Origin: Denitratisoma sp. DHT3 | Lineage (GTDB): Bacteria; Pseudomonadota; Gammaproteobacteria; Burkholderiales; Rhodocyclaceae | Direction: 5' to 3' | Length of the DNA: 64,000 nucleotides | Assembly (NCBI RefSeq): GCF_007833355.1 | Contig: NZ_CP020914.1 | Location: forward strand, 3,272,047-3,336,046 | Shown: positions 1 to 9,070 of the stretch, piece by piece | How positions within the stretch are numbered: position 1 is the stretch's first letter | Layout of the letters: the number at the start of each line of letters is the position of its first letter | Notes under the pieces: model-generated | Databases searched by the model: none | Seen by the model: only the letters and a program-made list of their open reading frames with translations | Told to the model about the DNA's origin: nothing | Position numbers and translations under genes: made by a program

Positions 1-405
1 GAACGTGACAACATCGGCATCAAGAACTCCGCGCCCAACGGCCCGAAACTGGGCGAGAAGACCGCCGACTCCTGGCGCCTGGACCTGCGCTGGCGGGCCT
101 CCAACAACGTCATGGTGGACTACGGCTACGACCGCTCGCAGACCGACTCCATCGACGTGCCCAACCAGTGCCTGGTGCCGTTCATGTCGAGCACCCTGCC
201 GATGATCGCCCCGATCGATCCGCGCGTCTCATCAATGATCAACGGTTGCAGCCTGAGCAAGCTGACTTCGCTCAACGTACCCTTCCACATGCCGAAGAAC
301 CGCAACATCGCGGAAGGCCACAACCTGACCGTCAACTGGGACGTCAGCCCGACCCTGACCTTCCGTTCCATCACCGGTTATCGCAAGGTGGACACCAAGA
401 ATAAC
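1..405 (+). pseudogene. TonB-dependent receptor, 5' part, interrupted by IS element
   Basis: Frame 1 is open from the window edge and encodes barrel-type sequence of a TonB-dependent outer-membrane receptor, including a TFRSITGYRKVDTKN stretch typical of these receptors. The true start lies upstream of the window. Reading continues into the inserted IS element and stops at 439-441. The rest of the same receptor resumes at 1489 in the same frame, so this is the upstream half of one disrupted gene. As it stands the product would lack most of the barrel and should not be functional. Confidence 0.88.
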
Positions 406-1384
406 TGTCTAGTCCCGCCTGGTTATAAACACGTTTTTTGAACAATTCTGGTTTTTTCTGCTGCCATTCCTTGAGCGCCTGAATGGGAGAACGATGGTTG
501 AGTGCGCGCTGCGGAATCTGCTGGTTGTAGGTTTTTACATAGCGCGCAAGCGTCGTCTCCAACTCAGCGGCTGAAGCAAATCGGGTCTGGCTCACCACCT
601 CACTGATTCGGCCATTGAAACGCTCGACCATCCCGTTGGTCTGCGGGTGGCGTGGCGGGCACAGGCGGTGCTCGATGTTCAGCGCCGCGCAGCGTACATC
701 AAAGACGTGGCGTCCTGTGGGCTCACGCTTTTTGCTTGTGAAGCGGTCGGTAAACTGGCTGCCGTTGTCCGTGAGCAGTTTGACGATCTTCATCGGTGCG
801 GCGCGTTCCAGGCGGTTCAAAAAATCCACGCTGCTACGCTCGCTTTGATCGGCATAGATATGCATGAACACCCAGCGTGTGGCGCGATCGATAGCCACAA
901 ACAGGTAGCGCCGCTCTTTTTCGTCGGGCATCTGCGGTAAGTACTTGATATCCATGTGCAGGAAGCCTGGCTCGTAATCCTTGAAGGTTTTGACAGAGGG
1001 CTGGATTTCGCCTGCATCGGCCAGTGCCTCGGCTTGTTGTTGGCGCAGGTTGGCCACGCCATGGCGGCGCAAGCAGCGATCCAGTCCCGAGCGCGAGACT
1101 TCCGGATTGATGAATTCGCGCACCACAGCCACCAGGTCATCTAACGGCAGCAGCGTCAGGCGCCGTAACGCCACGACAATCGCCTCTTGCGCAGGCGTCA
1201 GCGTGGTACAGAGCTTGTGCGGGCGGTGCGATAAATCCTCCGGACTATCGCGCCGCTTCCACTTACGCGCGGTCGCTACGCTGATGTTGTAGCGTTCTGC
1301 CAACTCAGCCAGCGATGCGGATGACTGCTTGATCTCTGTTCGCGTTCGAGGGGTCGTTCGGGCTTGGGCGTGGACTTCACTCAT
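371..1384 (-). CDS. IS481-family DDE transposase
   Basis: The 337-residue protein has an N-terminal helix-turn-helix (about residues 20-45, with ATARKWKRR) and an rve-type integrase core. Likely catalytic acids are D145 (HMDIKY), D206 (LLTDNGSQF) and E254 (NGMVERFNGR). It catalyses transposition of the surrounding element. The frame does not close inside the IS: it crosses the end at 406, and the last 14 or so residues and the stop codon come from the host receptor gene. The D206-E254 spacing is longer than the classic 35 residues. Start chosen at the first ATG before the helix-turn-helix. Confidence 0.88.
   Translation of the reverse strand: MSEVHAQARTTPRTRTEIKQSSASLAELAERYNISVATARKWKRRDSPEDLSHRPHKLCTTLTPAQEAIVVALRRLTLLPLDDLVAVVREFINPEVSRSGLDRCLRRHGVANLRQQQAEALADAGEIQPSVKTFKDYEPGFLHMDIKYLPQMPDEKERRYLFVAIDRATRWVFMHIYADQSERSSVDFLNRLERAAPMKIVKLLTDNGSQFTDRFTSKKREPTGRHVFDVRCAALNIEHRLCPPRHPQTNGMVERFNGRISEVVSQTRFASAAELETTLARYVKTYNQQIPQRALNHRSPIQALKEWQQKKPELFKKRVYNQAGLDSYSWCPPCDNR
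400..405. repeat. Target-site duplication AATAAC, left copy
   Basis: AATAAC directly abuts the TGT end of the IS and recurs at 1489-1494 directly after the other end. Both copies sit in receptor frame 1 and encode Asn-Asn. Confidence 0.8.
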
Positions 1385-1488
1385 GTCGCTTGCTTCGCTT
1401 TCAAGGTTTCAATCAGACCACGCATCACTTCTCTTGCTCGAAAGAGTGGCCAGCTACGAAGCGGGATATGATCACACGGGATGCAACA
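406..1488. mobile_element. IS481-family insertion sequence, 1083 bp
   Basis: The element is bounded by a 6-bp direct repeat AATAAC at 400-405 and 1489-1494. Its ends are imperfect inverted repeats beginning TGT: TGTCTAGTCCCGCCTGG on the left, and TGTTGCATCCCGTGTGA when the right end is read inward. They match at roughly 15 of the first 22 positions. It holds a single leftward DDE transposase gene. Removing the element plus one repeat restores an uninterrupted receptor frame. TGT ends, one transposase and this length fit the IS481 family. Confidence 0.85.
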
Positions 1489-1494
1489 AATAAC
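1489..1494. repeat. Target-site duplication AATAAC, right copy
   Basis: Right copy of the 6-bp duplication at 400-405. It marks the point where the receptor frame resumes, giving K-N-N-V-Y-Y-T-G across the healed junction. Confidence 0.8.
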
Positions 1495-2889
1495 GTCTAT
1501 TACACCGGCGTCGGCAGCGCAGGGAACCCGTATCTGGTGCGCAGCGACGGCATGGCCGTCAATTTCACCACGCCGGTGGCACCGTTCGACGGCAAGGATC
1601 ATCCCTGGGTGGTCTACAACGAGACCTGGTCGCAGGAGTTCCAGTTGCTGGGCGACGTGAGCCCGAACTTCAAATACACCACCGGCTTCTACTACGCCAC
1701 CGAGAAGGGTCATCAAAGCCAGGGGCCGGGCATTTTCTTCACTGTTCCCGATGGCGGCATGTTCTACGCCGGCACCGGACCCGGTGTCGATATGCTGTCC
1801 CTGGAGCGGCGCGCACTGAGCGCCAAGAACGACACCTGGGCGGTGTTCGGCCAGGTTTCCTGGCGCCCCGACATCCTTGAGCGCAAGCTGGAGATCGTGC
1901 CGGGCATCCGCTACACGCGCGACCACCGTCAGGCCGTCGGCACCAATCTGCGCGGTACCACCTACTTCGTCACGACCGATCCGGCGACCGGCGTATACAA
2001 CCTGCTGTTCTCGGCGCCCAACCCCCTGGCCTACACCAACGTGGCGGGGGACAACACCTTCTCCAAGACCACGCCCACCGTGTCGCTCAACTACCACTGG
2101 AAGGACGACCTGATGGTCTATGCGAAGGTGGCCAAGGGCTACGTCACGGGCGGCTTCGACGACCAGCAGGGAACGGCGGCGGGTTTCGCCAAGGGCTTCG
2201 ACCCGGAGACCATCACCTCCTATGAACTCGGCCTGAAGGGCGAATTCCTGGATCGCCGGCTGCGGGTCAATGGCGCGGTGTTCCAGAGCGAGTACAAGAA
2301 CGAGCAGAAGACGGTGGTGCATCCGGGCAACATCTGGGCGATCGAGAACGTCGGCACGTCCAAGTACAAGGGGATGGAACTGGACGTGACGGCCATGGTG
2401 ACCCAGCGCTTCCGCGTGTCGGCCAGTGCCACCTGGCTGGATCACACCTACTCCCGGTGGATCGACACCGACCCGACCAGCCCCACCTACGGCACCGATA
2501 TTTCGCGGCTGCGCAAGCTGGTGGTGCCGAAAGTGTCCTACTCGGTCAATCTGGACTACCGCTTCCCCGACCTGGGTCTGCCCGGCAAGCTCGATGCGAG
2601 CCTGAACTTCGCCCACAAGGATTCCCAGTCGACCCCGATCGATCTGAGCAATCCGGTGTCGGCGCAGTACATCACGACACCGAAGTACGACGTGGTGAAT
2701 GGGCGCATTGCCCTGTCCCAGATCAAGGTGGGGCCGAGGGGCGAGGGTGACCTGACCGTCGCACTGTGGGGCAAGAACCTGGGCGACAAGAAGTATCACA
2801 ACTTCAACTTGACCAACACCAGCGCGGACCAGGTCACCACCTGGAGCGAGCCGCGCACCTACGGCATCGACCTGATCTACAACTATTGA
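1489..2889 (+). pseudogene. TonB-dependent receptor, 3' part
   Basis: About 466 codons of outer-membrane barrel in the same frame as the 5' part. It contains typical strand motifs such as WSQEFQLLGD, YAKVAKGYVTGGF and ITSYELGLKGEF. It ends RTYGIDLIYNY with an aromatic C-terminus, as expected for a BAM-inserted barrel. An open frame reaches back to an ATG at 1390 inside the IS, but that N-terminal segment is IS-encoded and lacks a signal peptide and plug. The neighbouring P450 and SDR suggest the intact receptor imported a hydrophobic growth substrate. Confidence 0.88.
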
Positions 2890-2899
2890 CGTAGCGAAC

Positions 2900-2961
2900 G
2901 GCGGCGCCGCGACAGGAGCAGTCGCGGCGCCGCCCCTGTCTCAGCATCCGTGGCCGGATGC
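2900..2961. terminator. Tandem strong hairpins after the receptor gene
   Basis: A perfect 14-bp inverted repeat (2900-2913 with 2921-2934, loop 7 nt, arms of GGCGGCGCCGCGAC type) is followed by a 7-bp perfect hairpin (GCATCCG 2944-2950 / CGGATGC 2955-2961). There is no T tract, so intrinsic termination is uncertain. Their position directly after the receptor stop suggests mRNA 3'-end formation or stabilisation. Confidence 0.55.
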
Positions 2962-3081
2962 GGCGAATGCCCGGCCCAGGACAGTTCCGGTGAAGATGCC
3001 GGCCGGTTCTGCCCACAACAAGGCATCGACCAGAGCCCGATCACGGGCCAGTGCAACCCCAAGAGAGCAAGGAGTTCCATC

Positions 3082-4332
3082 ATGTCCGTTCCCATACTTC
3101 CGTCGGAGATCGACATTTCCAGCCCGGAGGCCTATCTGGACGAAGCCCGGATCCAGGCCGAGTTTTCCCGATTGAGAAATGAAATGCCCGTCACCTGGGT
3201 GGATCGCGAGCCTTATCGGCCGTTCTGGGCCGTGGTGCGCAACGCCGACATCAAGCTGATCGAAAAGAACCACGAGATTTTCATCAACGAGCCGCGCCTG
3301 ACCCTACAGACCCGCAAGGCCGAGGCGGCCTCGGCCAAGATGTTCGGTGGTCGCCGCTACGGCATCCGCACCATCCTCGACATGGACGAACCGGACCACC
3401 GTAAATACCGGGAAATTTCTTCCCGCTGGTTCGTCGGTTCCGGCCTGCGGAAACTGCTGGATCGGGTCGATACGATCGCCGGGCGATTCGTGGACAAGAT
3501 GGCGGCGCAGGGTGGCGAATGTGATTTCGCCGCAGAGGTGGCGATGTGGTATCCGCTGCATGTGATCCTCTCCCTTCTCGGCCTGCCGGAGGAGGATGCG
3601 CCCCACCTGTTGCGATTGACCCAGAACCTGCTGGCCGCCAGCGATCCGGACCTGCAGCGCTCCGACCTGGGGGGCACCGATGTGATCCCCGAATTCCTCG
3701 AATATCTGGGGCGTCTGCTGGCGGAGAAGCGGGCCCATCCCGGCGACGACCTGGCCAGCGCCATCGCCACCGCTGAGGTGGATGGCAAGCCGATGGATGC
3801 CCTGGAGGCGATGTCCTATTACCTGATCATGGTGACCGCCGGCCACGACACCACCTCCGGGTCCATCAGTGGCGGCATGCATGCCCTGATCCAGAACCCC
3901 GCGGAACGGGAAAAGCTGCGTTCGCCCTCGCCCGAGTTGTTGCGCAACGCCAGTGGTGAAATATGCCGTTGGGTTTCTCCCGTCAAGCATTTCATGCGCA
4001 CCGCCACCGCCGACTTCGCTCTGCACGACGCCACCATCCGGGCCGGCGATTCGGTGGCCCTGTTCTACGTCTCGGGCAACCGTGACGAGACCTGCTTTGA
4101 CGATCCTTTCGCGTTCCGCGTCGATCGCAAGGTCGAGGGGCACCTGGCCTTCGGTTTCGGCATCCATAGCTGCGTCGGGCGGCAACTGGCGCTCGCGGAG
4201 ATGGATGCCTTTTTCGGCAAGCTGATTCCCCGCTTGCGCCATGTCGAGTTCGGGGGCGACCCCAAGCTCATCCAGTCCAACATCATGGGCGGTTACAAGA
4301 GCCTACCTATCCACTATGAACTCACACACTGA
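3082..4332 (+). CDS. Cytochrome P450
   Basis: A 416-residue soluble bacterial P450 that would hydroxylate a hydrophobic substrate using electrons from a ferredoxin or reductase; neither is encoded nearby. The I-helix oxygen-activation motif AGHDTT lies at about 253-258, the ExxR motif EICR at about 293-296, and the heme-binding loop FGFGIHSCVG has the cysteine ligand at about 364. Start is the ATG preceded by AAGGAG-like AGCAAGGAG (3065-3073). The downstream SDR overlaps its end, so the two are co-transcribed and the SDR could oxidise the alcohol formed. Sterol or terpenoid substrate is inferred from neighbours only. Confidence 0.93.
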   Translation: MSVPILPSEIDISSPEAYLDEARIQAEFSRLRNEMPVTWVDREPYRPFWAVVRNADIKLIEKNHEIFINEPRLTLQTRKAEAASAKMFGGRRYGIRTILDMDEPDHRKYREISSRWFVGSGLRKLLDRVDTIAGRFVDKMAAQGGECDFAAEVAMWYPLHVILSLLGLPEEDAPHLLRLTQNLLAASDPDLQRSDLGGTDVIPEFLEYLGRLLAEKRAHPGDDLASAIATAEVDGKPMDALEAMSYYLIMVTAGHDTTSGSISGGMHALIQNPAEREKLRSPSPELLRNASGEICRWVSPVKHFMRTATADFALHDATIRAGDSVALFYVSGNRDETCFDDPFAFRVDRKVEGHLAFGFGIHSCVGRQLALAEMDAFFGKLIPRLRHVEFGGDPKLIQSNIMGGYKSLPIHYELTH

Positions 4333-5110
4333 CATGAACATGCAGCCTGCGCTCGCATCGCCAGCCACCGGCGTCATCATCACCGGCGGGGCCTCCGGCC
4401 TGGGCCGGGCTTCCGCCCATGCCCTGGCCGCGGTCGGGCGGCCGGTGGCGATCTGGGACATCAACGAAAGCCGGGCGCTCGCCGTGGCCGACGAAGTCCG
4501 CGGCCAGTACGGCGTGGCCGCCATCGGCCTGGGGCTGGACATCGGCGATCCGGCGGGTTATTCCGCCGCGATCGAGAAGTCGCGCCAGGCTTTGGGTTCC
4601 ATCGGCGGTCTGGTGCACGCCGCCGGCATCGTCGATATCGGCTCCCTGGAAGGCGTCACACCGGAGAACTGGGACCAGGGGATCAATATCCATCTGCGCC
4701 CGGTGGCACTGCTGGTGCAGGCGCTGTATCCGGACCTGAAGACCAATCCCGGTTCGGCAGTGGTGGCCTTCGCCTCCATCAACGCCACCCTGGGCAACCG
4801 GATCAATCCGATCTATTCCGCTGCCAAGGGCGGGGTGCTGTCCCTGGTGCGTTCACTGGCCGATCGTCTCGGCGACGACGGCATCCGCATCAACTCGATC
4901 TCCCCGGGCCAGATTCTCACGCCGATGCTGCAGCCTTCCGTCGATGCGCTGCCCAAGGGGACTTACGAAAAGCGCATCCTGCTCGGCCGGATGGGCGCAC
5001 CGGCGGAAATCGGTCGTGTGGTGCGCTTCCTCCTCTCCGACGAGGCCAGCTACATCACCGCCGCCGAGATCGTGGTGGACGGGGGGAACATTTCCTCACA
5101 GCGCGGCTGA
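4316..5110 (+). CDS. Short-chain dehydrogenase/reductase (SDR)
   Basis: Classical SDR of about 264 residues. The Rossmann motif TGGASGLG is near residues 23-30, the catalytic Ser is near 154, and YSAAK places Tyr and Lys near 167 and 171. The C-terminus ends in the usual VVDGG motif. It overlaps the P450 stop codon by 17 bases if the ATG at 4316 is used; ATGs at 4334 and 4340 are equally possible and no clear ribosome site decides. Translational coupling with the P450 suggests oxidation of its hydroxylated product. Confidence 0.88.
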   Translation: MNSHTDMNMQPALASPATGVIITGGASGLGRASAHALAAVGRPVAIWDINESRALAVADEVRGQYGVAAIGLGLDIGDPAGYSAAIEKSRQALGSIGGLVHAAGIVDIGSLEGVTPENWDQGINIHLRPVALLVQALYPDLKTNPGSAVVAFASINATLGNRINPIYSAAKGGVLSLVRSLADRLGDDGIRINSISPGQILTPMLQPSVDALPKGTYEKRILLGRMGAPAEIGRVVRFLLSDEASYITAAEIVVDGGNISSQRG

Positions 5111-5123
5111 ACAGCGATCAGAA

Positions 5124-5600
5124 CTAAGGCGAGGGAATGCTGGCCGGGTAGAAGTGGCTGGTTTCCTCGCCGATCGCCTGCTCGACCCGCTCCCGGATGC
5201 GCCAGCCTGCGGCGGTGCGAACGTAGTGGGTGCGGTAATGGCCGGCGGTGACGCCCTGGCGGACATGGGTATCCGTCCGCATGGCGTGGCGGAACTCGAA
5301 GAAGATCACCGACTCGGCCCGGTCGTCTTCGATCTTGAGGCGCGGCGGATGCATGTAATGCAGGCCGGACCAGTGCTGCCGAATCTGAGAACAAAAAGCT
5401 TCCAGCGCCGCCTGCCCCTCGATCCGCGTGTGCGGCGTGTGGCCGGTCGGCAGCATTTCGAAGACGCCGTCCTCGGTGAAAACGTCCGCCCACTGGCGAG
5501 GTGTGCCCATGTCCCAGGCGTAGGCGTATTCGGCCTCCAGGTCGAGGATCGCGAAGCGGTCCTCGATTGTCCGCAGTCGCCGCTCCTGGTCCATTGCCAT
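5124..5600 (-). CDS. SnoaL/NTF2-like protein
   Basis: A 158-residue protein of the cone-fold NTF2/SnoaL superfamily, with an RFAILDLEAEYAYAWD N-terminal helix and FTEDGVFEM strand. Members include ketosteroid isomerase-like and dehydratase or hydrolase enzymes; the specific reaction cannot be read from sequence. The ATG at 5600 is preceded by GAAGGAG, eight bases upstream. It lies 16 bases after the acyl-CoA synthetase stop, so it is the last gene of the leftward SDR/synthetase operon. Confidence 0.85.
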   Translation of the reverse strand: MAMDQERRLRTIEDRFAILDLEAEYAYAWDMGTPRQWADVFTEDGVFEMLPTGHTPHTRIEGQAALEAFCSQIRQHWSGLHYMHPPRLKIEDDRAESVIFFEFRHAMRTDTHVRQGVTAGHYRTHYVRTAAGWRIRERVEQAIGEETSHFYPASIPSP

Positions 5601-5616
5601 CGGGCGCGCTCCTTCG

Positions 5617-7410
5617 TCAGATCGGCGGTTGGGGCGGAATGCCCAGGCGGGACAGGCTCTCTTCGGTGAGGGGCACGTAGCGGCCGGCCGCCGCATCGGC
5701 GACGTACAGTTCGTCGCCGGCCGCCGTGGCGTAGCCCAGCTTCTGCAGATCGACCTTGCGCAGCTTGAAGGTGGCGGTGATGTCGGCATCCATCCTGACG
5801 CGGACGAACAGCGGAATCGCGTAGCTCGGCAGGGTGCCGCGGGCGAGCTGGTGACAGACCGCCGGGTCGAAGCGCTGCCCCGGCTGCATCACCAGGGCGG
5901 CCATGCCCGCGCGGCCTTCCTGGCCGGGGATGGCTACGCCGTAGACCGTGACCGTTTCCAGACCCGGCAGGTCGCTCAGGGCGTTGGCGACTTCGGTGGT
6001 GGACACGTTCTCGCTCTTCCAGCGGAAGGTGTCGCCGATGCGGTCGACGAAGTAGTAGTAGTCGTCCTCGTCGCGGCGGAACAGGTCGCCGCTGCGCATC
6101 CAGGCGTCGCCGGGCTGGAAGGCGTTGCGCAGGATCTTCTTCTCCGTGGCCTCCGGGTCGGTGTAGCCGTCGAAGCGCCCGCCGGTGATGCCCGGCACGT
6201 TGAGGATCATGCCCAGCATTTCCCCGACCTCATTGGGCCCGCATTCGATCAGGGTGCCGTCCGGATTGCGGATGTAGCAGTCGTTGTCGCGGTCGTACCT
6301 CACCAGCCGCGCGTTGCTGCGTTCCCTGAACGGAATGCGGCCGCAGGAGCCGATGCGGTTGTCGATGTTCATCATGCCGACATTGAGCTCGGTGCCGCCA
6401 TAGCCTTCGATCATCTGGGTGACGCCGAAGCGGTCCTGGAAGGCCTGCCAGATCGTCGGACTCAGGCCCGAGCCGGTCATGACTTTCAGCTTGTGGCTGC
6501 GGTCGTCCGGATGGGGCGGCTGGTTGAACAGGTAGCGGCACATCTCGCCGCTGTACTGGGCGACGGTGACGCCGTAGTGGCGCACGTCCTGCCAGAAGCG
6601 GCTGGCGGAAAAACGCTGCTTCAGGATCACGCGGCCGCCGCTGGCGAGCGCGTTGGAGAGCAGGGACATCAGGGCCGCCACATGGTAGAGCGGCAGCACG
6701 CAATAGAACACGTCGTCCTGGCCGAGACCGAGGAAGCCGCGCCAGCCTTCGCCGACGCCCAGCCAGCGGGCATGGGTGACCTTGGCCGCCTTGGGCAGGC
6801 CCGTGGTGCCGGAGGTGAACACCAGGCACAGGGTGCTCTGGCCGATGATGCCGTCGCGCAGCGAGCGGTCCGGGTTGGCGGCGGGCTGCGCGTCCAGTTG
6901 CCGGTCGAGCACGCGGCATGAAGCCGGGACGTCACGGGGCTGGTCGTCGGGTACCGCGTAGGTCGTGAGCTTGTCCGGAATGTCCGCCGTGTGCGCCAGG
7001 CGCCCCAGGCATTCGGTGCCGACGAACAGGCGCTGGCTGCCGGTGGTGGCCAGCGCGTGACGCAGGGCGTCACCGCTGATCTGGTTGTTGATCAACGCCG
7101 AGACGCAGCCGATCTTGGCCAGGGCGAACCAGATGTAGAGGAATTCCGGCCGGTTCTCCATCAGCACGGCCGCCACGTCGCCGGGACGCAGCCCCTCGGC
7201 CAGGGCGAAATGGGCGTAGCGGTTGGCCTGGGCATTGACCTCGGCGTAGCTCAGGGGCCGGTCGTTCCAGATCAGGAACGGGCTGTCGGGCGCTCGCTCG
7301 GCCCATTCCTCCAGCCGGTCGGCGACGGTGTAGCGCTGCTCGGGGGTGTGCTTCATCATCCCGGCCGAGATGATGTCCATCCGGGCCTGGGTCTGTTCGC
7401 GGGTCACCAT
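5617..7410 (-). CDS. FATP-type (very) long-chain acyl-CoA synthetase
   Basis: A 597-residue AMP-forming acyl-CoA synthetase. The P-loop-like FTSGTTGLPKAAK motif and the downstream DRIGDTFRWKSENVSTTEV motif are characteristic of the FATP/very-long-chain branch, which activates fatty acids, bile acids and sterol side-chain acids. Such enzymes form acyl-CoA from acid, ATP and CoA. Start ATG is preceded by GAGGAG. It sits between an SDR and a SnoaL protein on the same strand, divergent from the TetR gene at 8420. Confidence 0.9.
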   Translation of the reverse strand: MVTREQTQARMDIISAGMMKHTPEQRYTVADRLEEWAERAPDSPFLIWNDRPLSYAEVNAQANRYAHFALAEGLRPGDVAAVLMENRPEFLYIWFALAKIGCVSALINNQISGDALRHALATTGSQRLFVGTECLGRLAHTADIPDKLTTYAVPDDQPRDVPASCRVLDRQLDAQPAANPDRSLRDGIIGQSTLCLVFTSGTTGLPKAAKVTHARWLGVGEGWRGFLGLGQDDVFYCVLPLYHVAALMSLLSNALASGGRVILKQRFSASRFWQDVRHYGVTVAQYSGEMCRYLFNQPPHPDDRSHKLKVMTGSGLSPTIWQAFQDRFGVTQMIEGYGGTELNVGMMNIDNRIGSCGRIPFRERSNARLVRYDRDNDCYIRNPDGTLIECGPNEVGEMLGMILNVPGITGGRFDGYTDPEATEKKILRNAFQPGDAWMRSGDLFRRDEDDYYYFVDRIGDTFRWKSENVSTTEVANALSDLPGLETVTVYGVAIPGQEGRAGMAALVMQPGQRFDPAVCHQLARGTLPSYAIPLFVRVRMDADITATFKLRKVDLQKLGYATAAGDELYVADAAAGRYVPLTEESLSRLGIPPQPPI

Positions 7411-7447
7411 GGGGTGGTGCTCCTCAAGTTCGACAAATGGAAAGGCG

Positions 7448-8218
7448 TCAAATGGCGCCGCCGCAGACGGAAATGGTCTGCCCGGTCATGTAGCTCGATG
7501 CCTGGCTGGCGAGGAACACCGCGGGGCCGACGATTTCCTCGGGCTGTCCGGCGCGCTTCAGCATCGTCACGTCCTCCGAGTATTTGATGAAGCCGGGCGA
7601 CTGCTGCTCCAGGTCTTCCATCATCTCGGTCAGGAACGGGCCCGGTGCGATCGCATTGACGCGGACGCCCTGTGGCGCCCATTCGTCCGCCATGCTGCGG
7701 GTCAGCGCGATCAGCGCCGCCTTGCTGGAGCAGTACAGGGCCAGGTAGCCGGCGGGCCGCAGGCCGCCCATGGTGACGATGTTGACGATGGCGCCACCGC
7801 CGGCCGGGATCATGCGGTTGGCCACGGCCGCCGCCAGATGCATCGGTCCTTTGGTGTTGACGCCGTAGAAGCGGTCGAACATTTCCTCGCTGGTCTGGGT
7901 CAGCGGGGTCATGGTCTGGACGATGCCGGCATTGTTGACCAGCACGTCGCAGCGGCCGAACTTCTCATACACCGTCGCCACCAGGCGATCCACTTCCGCC
8001 CATTGGCTCACGTCGCAGGCGATCGCCAGCGAGCGGCGCCCCATGGCCTCGATCTGCCCGGCGACTTCCTGCAGCGAAGACAGGGTACGGCTGGTGACGA
8101 TCACGTCCGCGCCCGCCGCCGCGAAACCGAGGGCGATGGCCTTGCCCAGACCGCGGCTGCCGCCGGTGACGAGGGCGACCTTGCCGGTCAGGTCGAAAAG
8201 CTGTTGTGTGGCATTCAT
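7448..8218 (-). CDS. Short-chain dehydrogenase/reductase (SDR)
   Basis: A 256-residue classical SDR with TGGSRGLG near residues 19-26, NNAG, and a YCSSK active-site motif. It is the first gene of the leftward operon and starts after a very strong GGAGGAGGAG ribosome site (8224-8235 region). Probable role: NAD(P)-dependent oxidation or reduction of a hydroxy/oxo intermediate that is then activated by the adjacent CoA synthetase. Substrate not determinable. Confidence 0.9.
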   Translation of the reverse strand: MNATQQLFDLTGKVALVTGGSRGLGKAIALGFAAAGADVIVTSRTLSSLQEVAGQIEAMGRRSLAIACDVSQWAEVDRLVATVYEKFGRCDVLVNNAGIVQTMTPLTQTSEEMFDRFYGVNTKGPMHLAAAVANRMIPAGGGAIVNIVTMGGLRPAGYLALYCSSKAALIALTRSMADEWAPQGVRVNAIAPGPFLTEMMEDLEQQSPGFIKYSEDVTMLKRAGQPEEIVGPAVFLASQASSYMTGQTISVCGGAI

Positions 8219-8283
8219 TTTTTATCTCCTCCTCCATACCCCGTCACAAAAACATCCCGTGCACTTGCTTTGTTTTTTCGGCG

Positions 8284-8314
8284 AGTATAGCATGACGTTC
8301 CATCGGCCATGCAA
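8284..8314 (-). promoter_or_regulatory. Candidate sigma70 promoter for the SDR/acyl-CoA synthetase operon
   Basis: On the minus strand TTGCAT (8309-8314) and an extended -10 TGCTATACT (TATACT at 8284-8289) are separated by 19 bases, about 65 bases upstream of the SDR start. A GCATG/CATGC inverted repeat (8290-8294, 8308-8312) lies within the spacer, a plausible site for the adjacent TetR repressor. Not tested. Confidence 0.4.
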
Positions 8315-8419
8315 GAGCAGCGCGGGGGTTCCAAGTCGTCGAGCGCGGTGGCGGCGGCCGCCATCGGTGCCATTTAAAATCGACGGCTTGCAATGTTCAT
8401 TGGCGAGGTTGGAACGAAA

Positions 8420-9055
8420 ATGACTACAGTGGAATCGGGCAGGAGGCCGCTCGGCCGCCGTCGGACCCAGGAAGAGCGCAGCGCCACCACCCGGGAGAAG
8501 GTGATCCAGGCGGCCATCGACTGCATCGTCGAGGAAGGGCTGCACAACACCACCGCGGCGCGCATCGCGGCGCGCTCGGGCGTCACCTGGGGCGCGATCG
8601 CCCACCAGTTCGGCGACAAGGACTCCGTGCTGTTCGCGGTCGTCGAGCGCAATGCCGAGATGTACCGCGGACTTCTCGACGCGGCCTTGAAGAAGGCCGG
8701 CGCCACCCTGCCGGAGCGGGTCGAGACATTGGTCGACGTTACCTGGAAATACATCAACGAGCCGGCGGCCTTCGCCTTCAACGAATTGATCATCCACAAC
8801 CGGGCCAGCAGCAACGCCAAGATCATCGGCCAGCAGGAGGACCTCTCCTACAAACAGATGAGCATCGTCTGGGACAAGTTTTTCGGCGAGTTCGACCTCC
8901 CCGTGCCCAAGCTGGAGACCGCCCGCAACTTCACCCTGGCGACCTTGCAGGGCCTGTCGCTGATGCGCCTGATCACCCATCGGCGGCCGACCTTCAAGCG
9001 CGAACTCGTCGCCCTGAAGCAATCCGTCGTGCAGATGCTGGCGTCCGAGACCTGA
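8420..9055 (+). CDS. TetR-family transcriptional regulator
   Basis: About 211 residues with an N-terminal TetR DNA-binding domain (TREKVIQAAIDCIVEEG...TAARIAARSGVTWGAIAHQFGDKDSV). The remainder is the variable ligand-binding domain. ATG at 8420 is preferred over 8393 because the extra ten residues are not TetR-like. Divergent from the SDR/acyl-CoA synthetase/SnoaL operon and upstream of the alcohol dehydrogenase, so it probably controls one or both in response to a pathway intermediate, perhaps an acyl-CoA. Confidence 0.9.
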   Translation: MTTVESGRRPLGRRRTQEERSATTREKVIQAAIDCIVEEGLHNTTAARIAARSGVTWGAIAHQFGDKDSVLFAVVERNAEMYRGLLDAALKKAGATLPERVETLVDVTWKYINEPAAFAFNELIIHNRASSNAKIIGQQEDLSYKQMSIVWDKFFGEFDLPVPKLETARNFTLATLQGLSLMRLITHRRPTFKRELVALKQSVVQMLASET

Positions 9056-9070
9056 CGCCGGCCTTCCCGG

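Noticed and set aside
1381..2799. 472-codon open frame on the minus strand opposite the TonB receptor fragment
   Set aside because: It mirrors a clear receptor sequence on the other strand, has no family resemblance and shows the His/Arg/Gln/Val-rich composition of GC-rich antisense frames.
2900..2934. Calling the 14-bp hairpin a certain Rho-independent terminator
   Set aside because: There is no run of T after the stem on either strand, so it is listed only as a terminator-like hairpin.
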